Counted from the first letter of the stretch, positions 50,932-63,534 are shown. The stretch is 64,000 nucleotides of DNA from Oceanithermus profundus DSM 14977 (GCF_000183745.1 NC_014761.1:558001-622000); one strand, 5' to 3'. A program made the numbers and translations. The notes: a model not told the origin generated them from the letters alone.

Positions 50932-51873
50932 GTGCGCGAATGGCCGCTCTCCCCAAACGATGACGGGGCGGTGCTCGCCCCCATGGCCAGCCTCACCGAC
51001 GCGCCCTTCCGGCTCGTCAGCGAGCGCTTCGGGGCGCTGTGGGCGGTGGGGGAGATGGTCATGGCGGGCTCGCTGCTGCAGGAGTCGGTGGAGGGGTGGC
51101 GGCTCTTGCGGCTCCACCCCGAGGAGCGTTCGCGGGTGGTGCAGCTCGCGGGCGCGGACCCGGGCGAGGTCGCCCGGGCCGCGGCCCGGGTACGGGAGCG
51201 GGTGGGCCCCCGCGCCATCGACCTGAACATGGGCTGCCCCATGCCCAAGGTGACGGCGCGGGGCGCGGGGGCGGCGCTGATGGACGACCCCGCGCGGGCG
51301 GCACGCATGGTGGCCGGAGTGCGCGAAGCGACCGGCCTGCCGGTGAGCGTGAAACTGCGGCTCGGGTTTTCGCGGGCGAACGCGGTGGAGGTGGCCCGGG
51401 CGCTTGAGCAGGCCGGGGCGGCGCTGCTGCGCGTGCACGGGCGCACGGCGCAGCAGCGCTACGGGGGCCGGGCCGACTGGGACGCGGTGCGCGAGGTGGC
51501 GCGGGCGGTGCGGATTCCCGTGGTGGGGACGGGCGACGTGCGCAGCGTGGAAGACTACCGCGCCCGCCGCGGCCTGGGGGTGGGCGCGGCCGTGGCGCGG
51601 GGCGCGCTGGGGCGGCCGTGGTTCTTCGCCGAGGTGCGCCGCGAGCGGGTGGACGCCGCCGCGCGGCGCGCGGCGGCCCGGGAGCACCTGAGCCTCCACC
51701 TGGCGTGGTACGCGGACCGCGGCGAGGTCTGGGCGCTGCGCGCCTTTCGCGGGCACCTAAAGGCCTACCTGAGCGCGGCCCCGGCCGAGGTGCGCGCCCG
51801 GGCGCTGGCGCTCGAGCGGGCGGAGGAGGTGGCCGAGGTGCTGGGGGCGTGGGTGGGTGTAGGTGGTACGTAG
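50932..51873 (+). CDS. dus: tRNA-dihydrouridine synthase
   Basis: A 313-residue Dus enzyme: LAPMASLTDAPFRLVSERFGA, catalytic Cys in IDLNMGCPMPKVTARGAGAALM, SVKLRLG, LLRVHGRTAQQRY, and VGTGDVRS. It reduces uridines in the tRNA D-loop with FMN and NADPH. The GTG start is 6 nt after TAGAAT (50920-50925): leaderless. The stop codon is the TAG inside the first unit of a heptanucleotide repeat. Confidence 0.92.
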   Translation: MREWPLSPNDDGAVLAPMASLTDAPFRLVSERFGALWAVGEMVMAGSLLQESVEGWRLLRLHPEERSRVVQLAGADPGEVARAAARVRERVGPRAIDLNMGCPMPKVTARGAGAALMDDPARAARMVAGVREATGLPVSVKLRLGFSRANAVEVARALEQAGAALLRVHGRTAQQRYGGRADWDAVREVARAVRIPVVGTGDVRSVEDYRARRGLGVGAAVARGALGRPWFFAEVRRERVDAAARRAAAREHLSLHLAWYADRGEVWALRAFRGHLKAYLSAAPAEVRARALALERAEEVAEVLGAWVGVGGT

Positions 51874-51915
51874 TACGTAGTACGTAGTACGTAGTACGTA
51901 GTACGTAGTACGTGG
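51867..51915. repeat. heptanucleotide tandem repeat TACGTAG x7
   Basis: Six perfect TACGTAG units (51867-51908) and a seventh TACGTGG. The first unit contains the dus stop codon, so copy-number changes would not alter Dus. The core TACGTA is self-complementary. Confidence 0.95.
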
Positions 51916-52009
51916 TGTGCTGTAGGGGTGAACTGCGTGTCCGCCCGTAGCGACGTAACTGCGGTCGGTTACGGCGAATGCGCGCCAACCTCGCTCGAAC
52001 GTCCGGTAA

Positions 52010-52041
52010 CGGTATGGGAGGGTTTGAAACCCTCCCCTACC
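52010..52041. repeat. inverted repeat GGGAGGGTTT-G-AAACCCTCCC with extended arms
   Basis: A perfect 10-bp stem (52016-52025 with 52027-52036), extended by CGGTA/TACCG beyond one mismatch. It could terminate dus. Its outer part (GGGGAGG...CCTCCCCTAC) resembles the hairpin at 63128-63157. Confidence 0.65.
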
Positions 52042-52245
52042 GGCTTGCTTTTCGGCAATGAAATCTCGGTCATTCGCGCGGCGTGGGTCCCGGAGGCTCC
52101 CGGGTCCCGGCAGCTGTGCCGCCTTCACCGGGGACATGGGAAAAGCAGGAGGTAGGGGGTGGGGTGAGAGGTGGGGAAGGCGGTTATATTTTCGAATGGC
52201 CTATGAAGGAGTTCGGTGGCGGGATAACGAACACGAAACTCGGTG

Positions 52246-52273
52246 TTCCCACTTCCCACTTCCCACTTCCCAC
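52246..52273. repeat. heptanucleotide tandem repeat TTCCCAC x4
   Basis: Four perfect TTCCCAC units in a row, 330 bp from the TACGTAG array. Same unit length, unrelated sequence. Confidence 0.9.
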
Positions 52274-52360
52274 ACCCCATATCCTGGCCCAGCCAGCCGT
52301 TCGGGCCCCGAGTGATGCGCTGGGGTCTTGTCGCTGCGCCCGGCCGGTAGACTGGGGGGC

Positions 52361-52876
52361 GTGGAAATCGCCCTGGGGAGCACGAACGCGGTCAAGGTGC
52401 TGGCTCTTCGGTGGGCGCTCGAGCGCCTGGGGCTCGACGTCGAGCCGCGCCCGGTGGAGGTGCCGAGCGGCGTGGCCGCCCAGCCCCTGAGCGAGGCCGA
52501 GACCGTGGCCGGGGCGCTGGCGCGCGCCCGGGCGGCGCGCGCGGCGCTGGGGGCCGCGCTGGGCGTGGGCATCGAGGGCGGGGTGGACCTGGAAGGGGGC
52601 TGGGTCGTCAACGTGGCCGCGGTGGACGACGGCGCGCGCAGCGCGCTTGGGCGCAGCCCCGGGGTGCGGCTTCCGGCCGACTGGCTGGCGGCGCTAAGGG
52701 CGGGGGAGAGTCTGGGCGAGCTCATCGAGGCCCGTTACGGCCCCGAGGCACGGGCGCTGGGGGCGATGGGCGTCTTCACCGGCGGCGCGCTCACCCGCCA
52801 GGAGGCCAGCGCCCAGGCGGCGCTAGCCGCGCTCGGCCGTTACTTCGCGCTGGTGGCGGAGGGCGGCGGCGAGTGA
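52361..52876 (+). CDS. inosine/xanthosine triphosphatase (YjjX/DUF84 family)
   Basis: A 171-residue protein beginning VEIALGSTNAVKVLALRWAL, with the metal-binding VGIEGGVDLEGG in the middle and ALGAMGVFTGGALTRQEA late, as in YjjX. It removes non-canonical ITP and XTP from the nucleotide pool. The GTG start is 7 nt after TAGACT (52348-52353), leaderless. Its last 54 bp overlap the convergent DUF72 gene. Confidence 0.88.
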   Translation: MEIALGSTNAVKVLALRWALERLGLDVEPRPVEVPSGVAAQPLSEAETVAGALARARAARAALGAALGVGIEGGVDLEGGWVVNVAAVDDGARSALGRSPGVRLPADWLAALRAGESLGELIEARYGPEARALGAMGVFTGGALTRQEASAQAALAALGRYFALVAEGGGE

Positions 52877-53395
52877 GCTGAAGTAGGCGTAGCCGGGTAG
52901 GTTCGGCAGCGGCGGGCGGTCGAGCGTGTACTGCCAAGCGCCGGGCCGGTTCACCGCGGTCCAGCCGTAGGGTTCCAGCAGCTCGCCGAGCTTCTCTTCG
53001 ACCTCGAAAGCGTAGTCGCCGGGGAGCTCGAGCTCCGCGAGCAGAGCCAGCCACTCGCCGAAAGCCGCCGGGTCGGTACCGGTTGGCACCGCGAAGCGCA
53101 CCCCGCCGCGGGCGCGGCCCAGCCGTTTGTGGCGGCGCAGGAAGCGGCGCAGGCCGCGGCGCTCCGCGCCGCCGGGGCGGTAGGTCAGGTAGCGGGGCGC
53201 GACCCAGGAGTAGACGAAGCCCCGCGGCGCGTAGGCGCGCCAGCGGCCGACCACGTCCCAGTCGGGCACGCGGCGGTAGGTCTGGGTCAGCTCGATCGAG
53301 TTGAAGCGCTCGAAGTAGCGCCGGCGGCGCTGCCGGGGCGAGAGCCCCGCCCAGTCGCCCTCGCTCGGCCAGCCCGAGGTGCCCAGGTAGAGCAT
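52823..53395 (-). CDS. DUF72 family protein, shorter than usual
   Basis: A 190-residue DUF72 protein: LYLGTSGWPSEGDW, FNSIELTQTYRRVPDW, FVYSWVAPRYLTY. DUF72 proteins are usually near 240 residues, and part of the TIM-barrel-like core seems missing, though the reading frame is intact. Function unknown. The ATG shares one base with the stop of the upstream hydrolase gene. Confidence 0.75.
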   Translation of the reverse strand: MLYLGTSGWPSEGDWAGLSPRQRRRRYFERFNSIELTQTYRRVPDWDVVGRWRAYAPRGFVYSWVAPRYLTYRPGGAERRGLRRFLRRHKRLGRARGGVRFAVPTGTDPAAFGEWLALLAELELPGDYAFEVEEKLGELLEPYGWTAVNRPGAWQYTLDRPPLPNLPGYAYFSSLAAALRHQREVTAERG

Positions 53396-54129
53396 CAGCG
53401 GCTCCAGTAGGCCAGCCACCCGGCGGCCTGCTCCAGCATGACCTCGGGCAGCTCGTGCCCCACGCCCTCGAAGACGATCCGGGCCAGGCGTCCGTCGCGT
53501 TCCTTGTAGGCGGCGCGCAGGGCGGCCACCGTCTCTTCCATCCGCGTCGGCGGCACCACCGGGTCGCGCGCGCCGTGCAGGTGCAGGATGGGCGTGGGCG
53601 GGTAGGCGGCGGCGCGGGTGACGGGCGGGTTTTCGTAGGCCTCGGCCCACTCGGGGTGGGCCTTTACGAAGTCGGGCGGGGCGTCGAGCGGGAAGCCGCT
53701 GGAGATCAGGATCGCCGCCGCCTGCGGACGCAGCAGCCCGCGCGAGATCAGCTCGTGCCAGACGTAGCCGCCCATGCTCGCGCCCGCGGCCAGCAGCGGC
53801 AGGCCGGCGAGCTCGGAACGCGCGGCCAGGGCCGCGGCCAGGCGGGGCAGCTCCGCGGTCTGGGCGGCGATCGCCCGCACCACGCCCTCGAGGTAGTTTT
53901 CGCGGTCTTTCGGGTCGAAGCGCCAGCGGTCCTCGGCCCGCTCGCCGTGCAGCGGCGCGTCGGGGTGGACGGTGGCGAGGCCGCGGGCGTGGAAGGGCGC
54001 GGCCAGGCGGGCGGTGCGCTCCTTGGAGCCGCCCGCGCCGTGCAGGAACAGCACCCAGCCCCGGGGCCGCTCGGGCAGGGCCAGGATGAGCGGCACGCCT
54101 TCCAGGTAGAGGCGTTCCTTGACGGCCAT
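53395..54129 (-). CDS. alpha/beta hydrolase
   Basis: A 244-residue alpha/beta-hydrolase fold protein: oxyanion loop LFLHGAGGSKE, nucleophile elbow AAGASMGGY (G-x-S-x-G), acid in LHGARDPVVPP and catalytic His in EGVGHELPE. The pattern is closest to dienelactone-hydrolase-like or esterase enzymes; substrate unknown. Preceded by prs with a 2-bp gap, so probably co-transcribed. Confidence 0.82.
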   Translation of the reverse strand: MAVKERLYLEGVPLILALPERPRGWVLFLHGAGGSKERTARLAAPFHARGLATVHPDAPLHGERAEDRWRFDPKDRENYLEGVVRAIAAQTAELPRLAAALAARSELAGLPLLAAGASMGGYVWHELISRGLLRPQAAAILISSGFPLDAPPDFVKAHPEWAEAYENPPVTRAAAYPPTPILHLHGARDPVVPPTRMEETVAALRAAYKERDGRLARIVFEGVGHELPEVMLEQAAGWLAYWSR

Positions 54130-54131
54130 GG

Positions 54132-55073
54132 CTAGTTGAACAGCGCCGAGATGGACTCGCCCCGGTGGATGCGGTCGATGGCCTCGGCGAAGAGCGGGGC
54201 CACCTTCATCACCCGCAGCTTTTCGGGTAGGGGATCGGGCGGGGCGCAGGTGTCGGTGGCGGCGACCGTCTTGATGGGGCTCTTCGCGATGCGCTCGAGC
54301 GCCGGGCCCACGTAGACCCCGTGGGTCACCGCGGCGTAGACCTCGCGCGCGCCGGCGTCCAGCACGGTTTCGGCGGCCTTGACGAGCGAGCCCGCGGTCG
54401 AGACCTCGTCGTCGATCACCAGGGCGATCTTGCTCTTCACGTCGCCCACCAGGCCGCGCGCCTCCACCTCGGTGTCGGAGAGGCGCTGCTTGTCGATGAA
54501 GGCGAGCGGCGTGCCCAGCCTGCGCGCCAGCGCGCTGGCGCGCTTGATGTCGCCGGCGTCGGGGGCCACCACCACGGCGTGCTCCAGGTCCTCGATCTGG
54601 GTTACGAAGTGGTTGGCGATCACCATCTCGGCCGAGAGGTGGTCCATGGGCACCTTGAAGAAGCCGTGCACCTGGGGCGAGTGCAGCGTCATGGTGAGCA
54701 CCCGGTCGGCGCCCGCGGTCTGCAGCAGGTCGGCCACCAGCCGCGCGGCCACCGAGATGCGCGGCTCGTCCTTCTTGTCGCTGCGGGCGTAGGAGAAGTA
54801 GGGGATCACCGCGGTCACCCGGTGCGCACTCGCCCCCTTGGCGGCGTCGATCATCATCAACAGTTCGAAGAGGTGGTCCTGCACCGGGGGCGTGAGCGAT
54901 TGCACGATGAAGACGTCGGCCTCGCGCAGCGACTCCTCGAAGCGGACGAAGAGGTTGTCGTTCGCGAACTTCTCGGTGCTGCTGCGGCCCAGCGGCAGTT
55001 CCAGGTGGTGGGCGATCTCGCGCGCGAGCGCAGGGTTCGACTTCCCGGTAAAGACTTTCAGGGGACGGTTCAT
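54132..55073 (-). CDS. prs: ribose-phosphate pyrophosphokinase
   Basis: A 313-residue PRPP synthase: [22 protein letters not shown] loop [55 protein letters not shown], and the PRPP loop [12 protein letters not shown]. The loop differs from the classical DDxxDTGGT but keeps the acidic pair. It makes PRPP for histidine, nucleotide and NAD synthesis. On the minus strand TATGCT lies 10 nt upstream of ATG 55073. Confidence 0.92.
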   Translation of the reverse strand: MNRPLKVFTGKSNPALAREIAHHLELPLGRSSTEKFANDNLFVRFEESLREADVFIVQSLTPPVQDHLFELLMMIDAAKGASAHRVTAVIPYFSYARSDKKDEPRISVAARLVADLLQTAGADRVLTMTLHSPQVHGFFKVPMDHLSAEMVIANHFVTQIEDLEHAVVVAPDAGDIKRASALARRLGTPLAFIDKQRLSDTEVEARGLVGDVKSKIALVIDDEVSTAGSLVKAAETVLDAGAREVYAAVTHGVYVGPALERIAKSPIKTVAATDTCAPPDPLPEKLRVMKVAPLFAEAIDRIHRGESISALFN

Positions 55074-55271
55074 GCCGGCAGGTAGCATATCACACCCCGG
55101 CGCGGCGCCCGGCGACGGATTTGACCCTTTGCTGACGTGAAGCAGGGGTAGATTTGGGTTAGTGTAAGGGTTCGCTACCGTGTTCCTTGGGTTACATTGT
55201 TTGGAAACTGCACGATGTGAACGTAATTATGGGCTACAATAGGCGTAAATCCACCGTGCGGCCATGCTCGG

Positions 55272-57902
55272 ATGGGAGGTGTGGTGGGCAGGAGCTTCGA
55301 GTTCGTTCGTAACCTCTGGTGGCGCTTCCGCAGGCGGTTGCTGCCCCCCTTTCACCTGACCCCGGGCGAGTGGGCGATCCTTTCCCGGAGGCTTCCGGTC
55401 GTCGTCTATCAGGCCCTGGCCGACGAGCAGGGCACCACCCTCTTCGCCGCCGGAGCCATCGAGTCCATGCTGGGGTACACCGCCGCCGAGTGGGTGGGGC
55501 GTCCCGACGCCTGGTACGCGAGCCTTCATCCCGACGACCGCGCCAAGGTCATGCAGGCGCTGGCGCGGCTGGCCCCCGGAGCTTCGGTCGAGATCAGCTA
55601 CCGCATGCGGCACAAGGCCGGGGACTGGCGCTGGATCCGCGACACCGTGACCCTGTTCGAGGCGGCCCCCGGCCGGCGGTACTACCTGGGGGTAATGACC
55701 GACGTCACCCACGAAAAGGAGCTCGAGCAGGCGACGATGGAGTCGTCGGTCTTCCTCGACGAACTGCTGCGTTCGGGTCCTTGGGTGCTCTACCGCCTCG
55801 AAGGGCCCACGCAGCGCATCGGCTACCTCTCGCCCAACGCCCGCAACGTCCTGGGGCTGGACGCGGAAGAAATCTTGGGGCACACCCCCGAGCACCTCGT
55901 CGAGCGGGTGCACCCGGAGGACCGCGGCCTTTTCCGCCGCCACTTCGCGCTGCTGCGCCAGGCGGGCGGCGACCAGACGCGCGTGCGCTTCCGTCTGGAG
56001 TCGGGCGAGTACCACTGGATCGCGCTGCACGGACGCAGGGCCGCAGGCGACCCCGAGGTCTACCTGGGCTACCTGATGGACGTGGAGGAGAAGGCCCGGC
56101 ACGAGCAGTGGTCGCGCATGAACGCCGAGCGGCAGCGGGCGCTCTACGACCTGGGCAGCCAGGCCTGGGAGACGACCCAGCCCGAGCGCTTCTTCGAGAA
56201 GGTGGTCGAGGTGCTCGACCGCATCCTCGAGCCCGACTACGTCTCCATCATGGAGCACGATCCCGAGAACCGCAGGATGGTCGTGCGCGCCGGGAAACGG
56301 GTCCCCGTGGGAACCACCTTCGAACTCGACCGTTCCCAGGCCGGCTTCACCCAGAAGCTCAACGAGGTGGTGGTCGCGCACGACCTGCGCAACGAGCGCC
56401 GCTTCCCGGTGCCCGAGCGCCTGCTCGAATGGGGCATCCGCAGCACCCTGAGCGTACCGATCCCGGGGCGCCGGGCGCCCTACGGGGTGCTCGGCATCGG
56501 CTTCAAGGATCCCCGGCGAATGGACGAGAACACCGTTCGCTTCGTGCAGCAGGTCGCCCAGCTGATGGGTCAGGTGCTCCGCTACCGCAAGGTGATGGAC
56601 GACCTCGAGTTCAAGGCCTACCACGACGACCTCACCGGCCTGCCCAACCGCCGCGCCCTCTACCGGCACCTGTCGTACCTGCTCTCGAACGCCGAGGTCT
56701 CGGGGGCCGTGGCCTTCCTCGACCTGGTGGACTTCGGCGAGGTCAACGACACCTGGGGTCACGAGACCGGCGACCGTCTGCTGCGCTATGTGGGCTCGCG
56801 CCTCCAGGCGCTCGCGCCCGTCGGGGTATGGGCCGCGCGCTGGGGCGGCGACGAGTTCGTGGTCGTGCTGGTCGGCGACGATCCGCGGGCCCTGCTGGAG
56901 CAGGCGCTCGAGCACCTGAGCGCCTCCACGCCGCTGGGCGAACACCGGATCCGGCTCTCGGCACGCGCGGGCATGGTGCGGTTCCGCACCTTCGGCTCCG
57001 ACGCCGAAACCCTGCTGCGCCGGGCCGACATGGCCCTGGCCGTCGCCAAGGAGAGCAAGCGCGAGGTCTACGAGTACGAGGCGGGCCTGCAGGAAAAGGC
57101 CGCGGAGCGGCGGGCGCGCGTCGAGGCGTTGCGGAGGGCCATGGAGGACGGAGAGGGCGGGGAGCTGTACCTGCACTTCCAGCCCGTCGTCAACCCCGAG
57201 GGGCGGTACGTCGTCGCCGCCGAGGCGCTGTTGCGCTGGCGCGACCCCCGCACCGGCGAACAGATCTCCCCGGCCGAGTTCGTGCCCCTGGCGGAGCAGT
57301 ACGGCCTGGCGGTCAAGCTCGACGCCCGGGTGCTGCGCATGGCTCTCGACGAGGGGCTGCGATGGCTCGAGCGCTGGGGGGAGGCGGCGCCCCGGCTCTC
57401 GGTCAACGTCTCGCCCGAGAGCATCCTCGACCCCGCCTTCACGGCCAGCCTCGAGGAGCTGCTGCAGTCGACCGCCTACCCTCCAGAGCGCTTGACGCTG
57501 GAGATTACCGAGCGCATCATCGCCGACGTCGAGCACACCCGCGGCCCCCTCACCCACCTGCGCGAGCTCGGCGTGCGGATCGCGGTCGACGACTTCGGGA
57601 CCGGATACTCCTCGCTCGCCTACCTGGCCTACCTCGCCGTCGACATCCTCAAGGTCGACCGCGCCTTCACCCGCGACATCGGCAAGAACCCGCGCACCGA
57701 GGCGGTGCTGCGTTCGATCTTCGCCCTGGGCGGCAACCTGGGGCTGCAGATCACCATCGAGGGCGTCGAGGACGTGCGCCAGCTGGAGTGGCTGCGGCGA
57801 ACGGAGTGCGACTGGGTGCAGGGGTTCGGAATCGCCCGCCCCATGCAGGCGCAGGCCTTCACCCGCTGGCTGGACGACTTCCTGGCCTGCAACCGCGATT
57901 GA
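55272..57902 (+). CDS. PAS-PAS-GAF-GGDEF-EAL cyclic-di-GMP signalling protein
   Basis: An 876-residue cytoplasmic protein without clear membrane helices. Two PAS domains (about residues 40-150 and 165-275), a GAF domain (about 285-430), a GGDEF domain with an intact GGDEF motif (about 525) and no obvious RXXD I-site, then an EAL domain with AEALLRW, NVSPES, EITER, DDFGTGYSSL and KVDR. Both domains keep most catalytic residues, so it may make or degrade c-di-GMP depending on the sensed signal. The start is uncertain: ATG 55272 or GTG 55284, the latter better spaced from GGGAGG. Confidence 0.92.
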   Translation: MGGVVGRSFEFVRNLWWRFRRRLLPPFHLTPGEWAILSRRLPVVVYQALADEQGTTLFAAGAIESMLGYTAAEWVGRPDAWYASLHPDDRAKVMQALARLAPGASVEISYRMRHKAGDWRWIRDTVTLFEAAPGRRYYLGVMTDVTHEKELEQATMESSVFLDELLRSGPWVLYRLEGPTQRIGYLSPNARNVLGLDAEEILGHTPEHLVERVHPEDRGLFRRHFALLRQAGGDQTRVRFRLESGEYHWIALHGRRAAGDPEVYLGYLMDVEEKARHEQWSRMNAERQRALYDLGSQAWETTQPERFFEKVVEVLDRILEPDYVSIMEHDPENRRMVVRAGKRVPVGTTFELDRSQAGFTQKLNEVVVAHDLRNERRFPVPERLLEWGIRSTLSVPIPGRRAPYGVLGIGFKDPRRMDENTVRFVQQVAQLMGQVLRYRKVMDDLEFKAYHDDLTGLPNRRALYRHLSYLLSNAEVSGAVAFLDLVDFGEVNDTWGHETGDRLLRYVGSRLQALAPVGVWAARWGGDEFVVVLVGDDPRALLEQALEHLSASTPLGEHRIRLSARAGMVRFRTFGSDAETLLRRADMALAVAKESKREVYEYEAGLQEKAAERRARVEALRRAMEDGEGGELYLHFQPVVNPEGRYVVAAEALLRWRDPRTGEQISPAEFVPLAEQYGLAVKLDARVLRMALDEGLRWLERWGEAAPRLSVNVSPESILDPAFTASLEELLQSTAYPPERLTLEITERIIADVEHTRGPLTHLRELGVRIAVDDFGTGYSSLAYLAYLAVDILKVDRAFTRDIGKNPRTEAVLRSIFALGGNLGLQITIEGVEDVRQLEWLRRTECDWVQGFGIARPMQAQAFTRWLDDFLACNRD

Positions 57903-58059
57903 AAATCACTAGACCTGAGAATAAAATTGCGGTAAAATTTGACAAGGGTAGACTAAACTTATGAGCGATTTTGAACACGAACAGCCTTCAACCCTTCAGG
58001 CCGACCCCCAAGGGGCGGACCTAGAAACCAGCGAAACCACGGACGAAAGGAGGTCCGAG

Positions 58060-60486
<2,427 letters not shown>

Positions 60487-60500
60487 GCCCGGCCGCCTCT

Positions 60501-60533
60501 GCAACCCCCTGAAGCCAGGGGGTTGCTTTTTTT
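60501..60533 (+). terminator. strong intrinsic terminator after lon
   Basis: An 11-bp stem (60501-60511 with 60516-60526) with AAGC loop followed by seven T residues: a classical Rho-independent terminator. Confidence 0.93.
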
Positions 60534-60635
60534 ACGGCTGCGCCGGCCATGGAGCGCCCCACCCTAAACAAAATGAACGCAGGCGCACGCGCAACCGGAA
60601 ATCTTGTAAAATGCACCTGCCCCGGAGGAAAGCGC

Positions 60636-61280
60636 GTGGCCGTCTTTGGGAACCTCGAACACATCTCGCTGGCCGACCTGCTGCCGCTGCTGGCGACGCA
60701 GGAGGGGGCGCTCGAGATCTTCAACGTTCCCGGGCAGCCCGCCGCCACCCTGTACGTCCGCAAAGGCACCCTCTGCTGCCTGCACGTCGCGGGCAAGCCC
60801 GTCGACGCCCTGCAGCTGCGCAGCGCCGTCGCCAGGCTGATGCAGGCGCGCAAGGGGGCGTTCGAGTTCCACCCGGGGGTTCGCCCCCGGGGTCCTTCCG
60901 TCGTCGTCGGCGTGCCCATTCAGAGCCTGCTGGTGGCGGCCGCGACCTTCAACGACGAGTTCAACGAGGCCCGCGACGTCCTCGCCCACCCCGACACCCT
61001 GTTCCGCCTGGTCCGCCTGGAGCCCGTAGAGGACCGGCGCATCGCCCAGTTCCTTGACCGCGCCCGGGTGCTGCTCATCACCGGCGCGTCGGCGCGCGAG
61101 ATTTCCGAGCGCGCGGGCATCCTACTGGACGACGTTCGCTTCTACCTGCACAAGCTGCGCCAGCTCGGCATGGCCCTGCCCGTACGCGCCCGCACCGAGG
61201 CGCTGCCCCCGGTTCGCAAGGGCCTCGTAAAGCGGCTCTTGGGGAGGCTGAGCGAACGCTTCTCGAGGAGGTTCGGTTGA
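60636..61280 (+). CDS. DUF4388 domain protein with C-terminal winged-helix-like part
   Basis: A 214-residue protein. Residues 1-95 match DUF4388/PATAN-like domains (FGNLEHISLADLLPLLATQEGALEIF; LYVRKGTLCCLHVAG), which act in signalling and motility regulation in thermophiles and myxobacteria. The C-terminal half is helical with a charged Arg/Lys tail. I chose GTG 60636 because GGAGGAAA precedes it; the upstream in-frame ATG lies before the -10 (TAAAAT, 60607-60612). Confidence 0.72.
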   Translation: MAVFGNLEHISLADLLPLLATQEGALEIFNVPGQPAATLYVRKGTLCCLHVAGKPVDALQLRSAVARLMQARKGAFEFHPGVRPRGPSVVVGVPIQSLLVAAATFNDEFNEARDVLAHPDTLFRLVRLEPVEDRRIAQFLDRARVLLITGASAREISERAGILLDDVRFYLHKLRQLGMALPVRARTEALPPVRKGLVKRLLGRLSERFSRRFG

Positions 61281-61415
61281 GCGACCCGACCGAAGCGCGG
61301 CCCGGCCGTTGCTTTTACGGTGCGGGGCGATCGGGGCCAGCCCCTCGCCGTCGGGTCGGCGAGGATGGGGTCGGAACGGCGGCTCTGGGTCGAGAAAATC
61401 CCGCTCCCACGCGGC

Positions 61416-61444
61416 TTGACACCCCTTTGGGGGTATGATAGCCT
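61416..61444 (+). promoter_or_regulatory. promoter of the tRNA-tuf-secE-nusG cluster
   Basis: TTGACA (61416-61421), 17 bp, TAGCCT (61439-61444). A TATGAT overlaps just before but would give a 12-bp spacer. This should drive the four tRNAs and probably tuf and beyond. Confidence 0.65.
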
Positions 61445-61490
61445 AGTCCCTCGGGCAGGGTTCCATCCCCTGCTTTCGAGCGCCCAGGGT

Positions 61491-61566
61491 GCCACCCTAG
61501 CTCAACTGGCAGAGCACCCGACTTGTAATCGGGCGGTTGGGGGTTCGACTCCCCTGGGTGGCTCCA
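61491..61566 (+). tRNA. tRNA-Thr (anticodon TGT)
   Basis: Acceptor GCCACCC pairs with GGGTGGC (61556-61562). The D and T arms are complete (GGTTCGACTCC in the T arm), the anticodon loop CTTGTAA lies between CCCGA and TCGGG, and CCA is encoded at 61564-61566. Confidence 0.97.
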
Positions 61567-61579
61567 GGAAAACGTCCGT

Positions 61580-61665
61580 GGGCAGGTACCCAAGTGGCCA
61601 AAGGGGACGGTCTGTAAAACCGTTGGCGTATGCCTTCGCTGGTTCGAATCCAGCCCTGCCCACCA
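61580..61665 (+). tRNA. tRNA-Tyr (anticodon GTA)
   Basis: 86 nt with a long variable arm (type II). Acceptor GGGCAGG pairs with CCTGCCC; anticodon loop CTGTAAA; GGTTCGAATCC T arm; CCA encoded. Confidence 0.97.
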
Positions 61666-61668
61666 CCT

Positions 61669-61744
61669 GCGGGAGTAGCTCAGTTGGTAGAGCATCGGCT
61701 TCCCAAGCCGAGGGTCGCGGGTTCGAGTCCCGTCTCCCGCTCCA
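61669..61744 (+). tRNA. tRNA-Gly (anticodon CCC)
   Basis: Acceptor GCGGGAG pairs with CTCCCGC; the anticodon stem TCGGC/GCCGA encloses loop TTCCCAA, giving anticodon CCC; T arm GGTTCGAGTCC; CCA encoded. It decodes GGG. Confidence 0.95.
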
Positions 61745-61749
61745 GGCGT

Positions 61750-61825
61750 GCTCGCGTAGCTCAGCAGGTAGAGCACACCCTTGGTAAGGGTGAGGTCGCC
61801 GGTTCAAGTCCGGCCGCGAGCTCCA
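61750..61825 (+). tRNA. tRNA-Thr (anticodon GGT)
   Basis: Acceptor GCTCGCG pairs with CGCGAGC; anticodon stem CACCC/GGGTG with loop TTGGTAA; T arm GGTTCAAGTCC; CCA encoded. Second threonine tRNA of the cluster. Confidence 0.97.
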
Positions 61826-61832
61826 AAGGAGG

Positions 61833-61880
61833 TTCGGACCGCGCCCGTTTGGGCTTCGGCGCAAACGGGCCGGTTCCGAC
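61833..61880 (+). other. hairpin in the tuf leader
   Basis: GCCCGTTTG (61843-61851) pairs perfectly with CAAACGGGC (61862-61870) around a 10-nt loop; outer bases TCGGACCG / CGGTTCCGA extend the stem with bulges. It lies between the last tRNA and the tuf ribosome site, with no T-run, and may be an RNA-processing or regulatory element. Confidence 0.55.
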
Positions 61881-61895
61881 TGCAAGGAGGAAACC

Positions 61896-63113
<1,218 letters not shown>

Positions 63114-63127
63114 CACCGCGGCCCGTG

Positions 63128-63157
63128 GCGTAGGGGAGGCCTGCACCTCCCCTACGC
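63128..63157. repeat. inverted repeat GCGTAGGGGAGG...CCTCCCCTACGC
   Basis: A perfect 12-bp stem with a 6-nt loop between tuf and rpmG. It lacks a T-run and may be a processing site or attenuator. The arm GTAGGGGAGG recurs in part in the hairpin at 52010-52041. Confidence 0.7.
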
Positions 63158-63184
63158 TGCCGCGCGTAAAGGAAGAGGACCGAG

Positions 63185-63349
63185 ATGGCGAGCGACGTAC
63201 GCATTAAGGTATTGTTGGAGTGCACCGAGTGCAAGCGGCGCAACTACGCGACCGAAAAGAACCGCCGCAACACCACGGGCAAGCTGGAGATCAAGAAGTA
63301 CTGCCCCTGGTGCCGCAAGCACACCGTGCACAAGGAAGTCAAGGCGTAG
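63185..63349 (+). CDS. rpmG: 50S ribosomal protein L33
   Basis: A 54-residue protein, [17 protein letters not shown]..., with two CXXC pairs (CTEC, CPWC) forming a zinc ribbon, then [10 protein letters not shown]. This is the zinc-type L33, and it occupies its usual place between tuf and secE. AGGAAGAGGA precedes the ATG. Confidence 0.97.
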   Translation: MASDVRIKVLLECTECKRRNYATEKNRRNTTGKLEIKKYCPWCRKHTVHKEVKA

Positions 63350-63351
63350 CG

Positions 63352-63534
63352 ATGGGTAAGATCATCACCTACTTCCGCGAGGCCCGGGCCGAACTGGCGC
63401 GGGTCAGCTGGCCGAGCCGGGACGAGATCATCCAGTCGACCGAGGCGGTGCTGCTGTTCACGCTGTTCTCGATGACGATCTTCTGGATCTACGATATGGC
63501 CTTCGGCGCGGTCATGCAAAGAATCCTGCAATGA
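63352..63534 (+). CDS. secE: preprotein translocase subunit SecE
   Basis: A 60-residue short SecE with the conserved amphipathic region [20 protein letters not shown] and a single C-terminal membrane helix ([20 protein letters not shown]). It clamps SecY in the translocon. It begins 2 bp after the rpmG stop; its stop overlaps the nusG start (ATGA). Confidence 0.96.
   Translation: MGKIITYFREARAELARVSWPSRDEIIQSTEAVLLFTLFSMTIFWIYDMAFGAVMQRILQ

Larger units (their letters stand above)
51916..52345. other. repeat-rich gene-free region
   Basis: About 430 bp without a credible gene. It holds a hairpin (52010-52041), a second heptanucleotide repeat (TTCCCAC x4, 52246-52273), and a region (52075-52125) rich in short inverted CCCGG/CCGGG matches. 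Base composition is less GC-rich than the genes around it. Confidence 0.6.

Noticed and set aside
51867-51915. CRISPR array at the TACGTAG repeats
   Set aside because: Units are 7 bp with no spacers, far too short for CRISPR; it is a simple tandem repeat.
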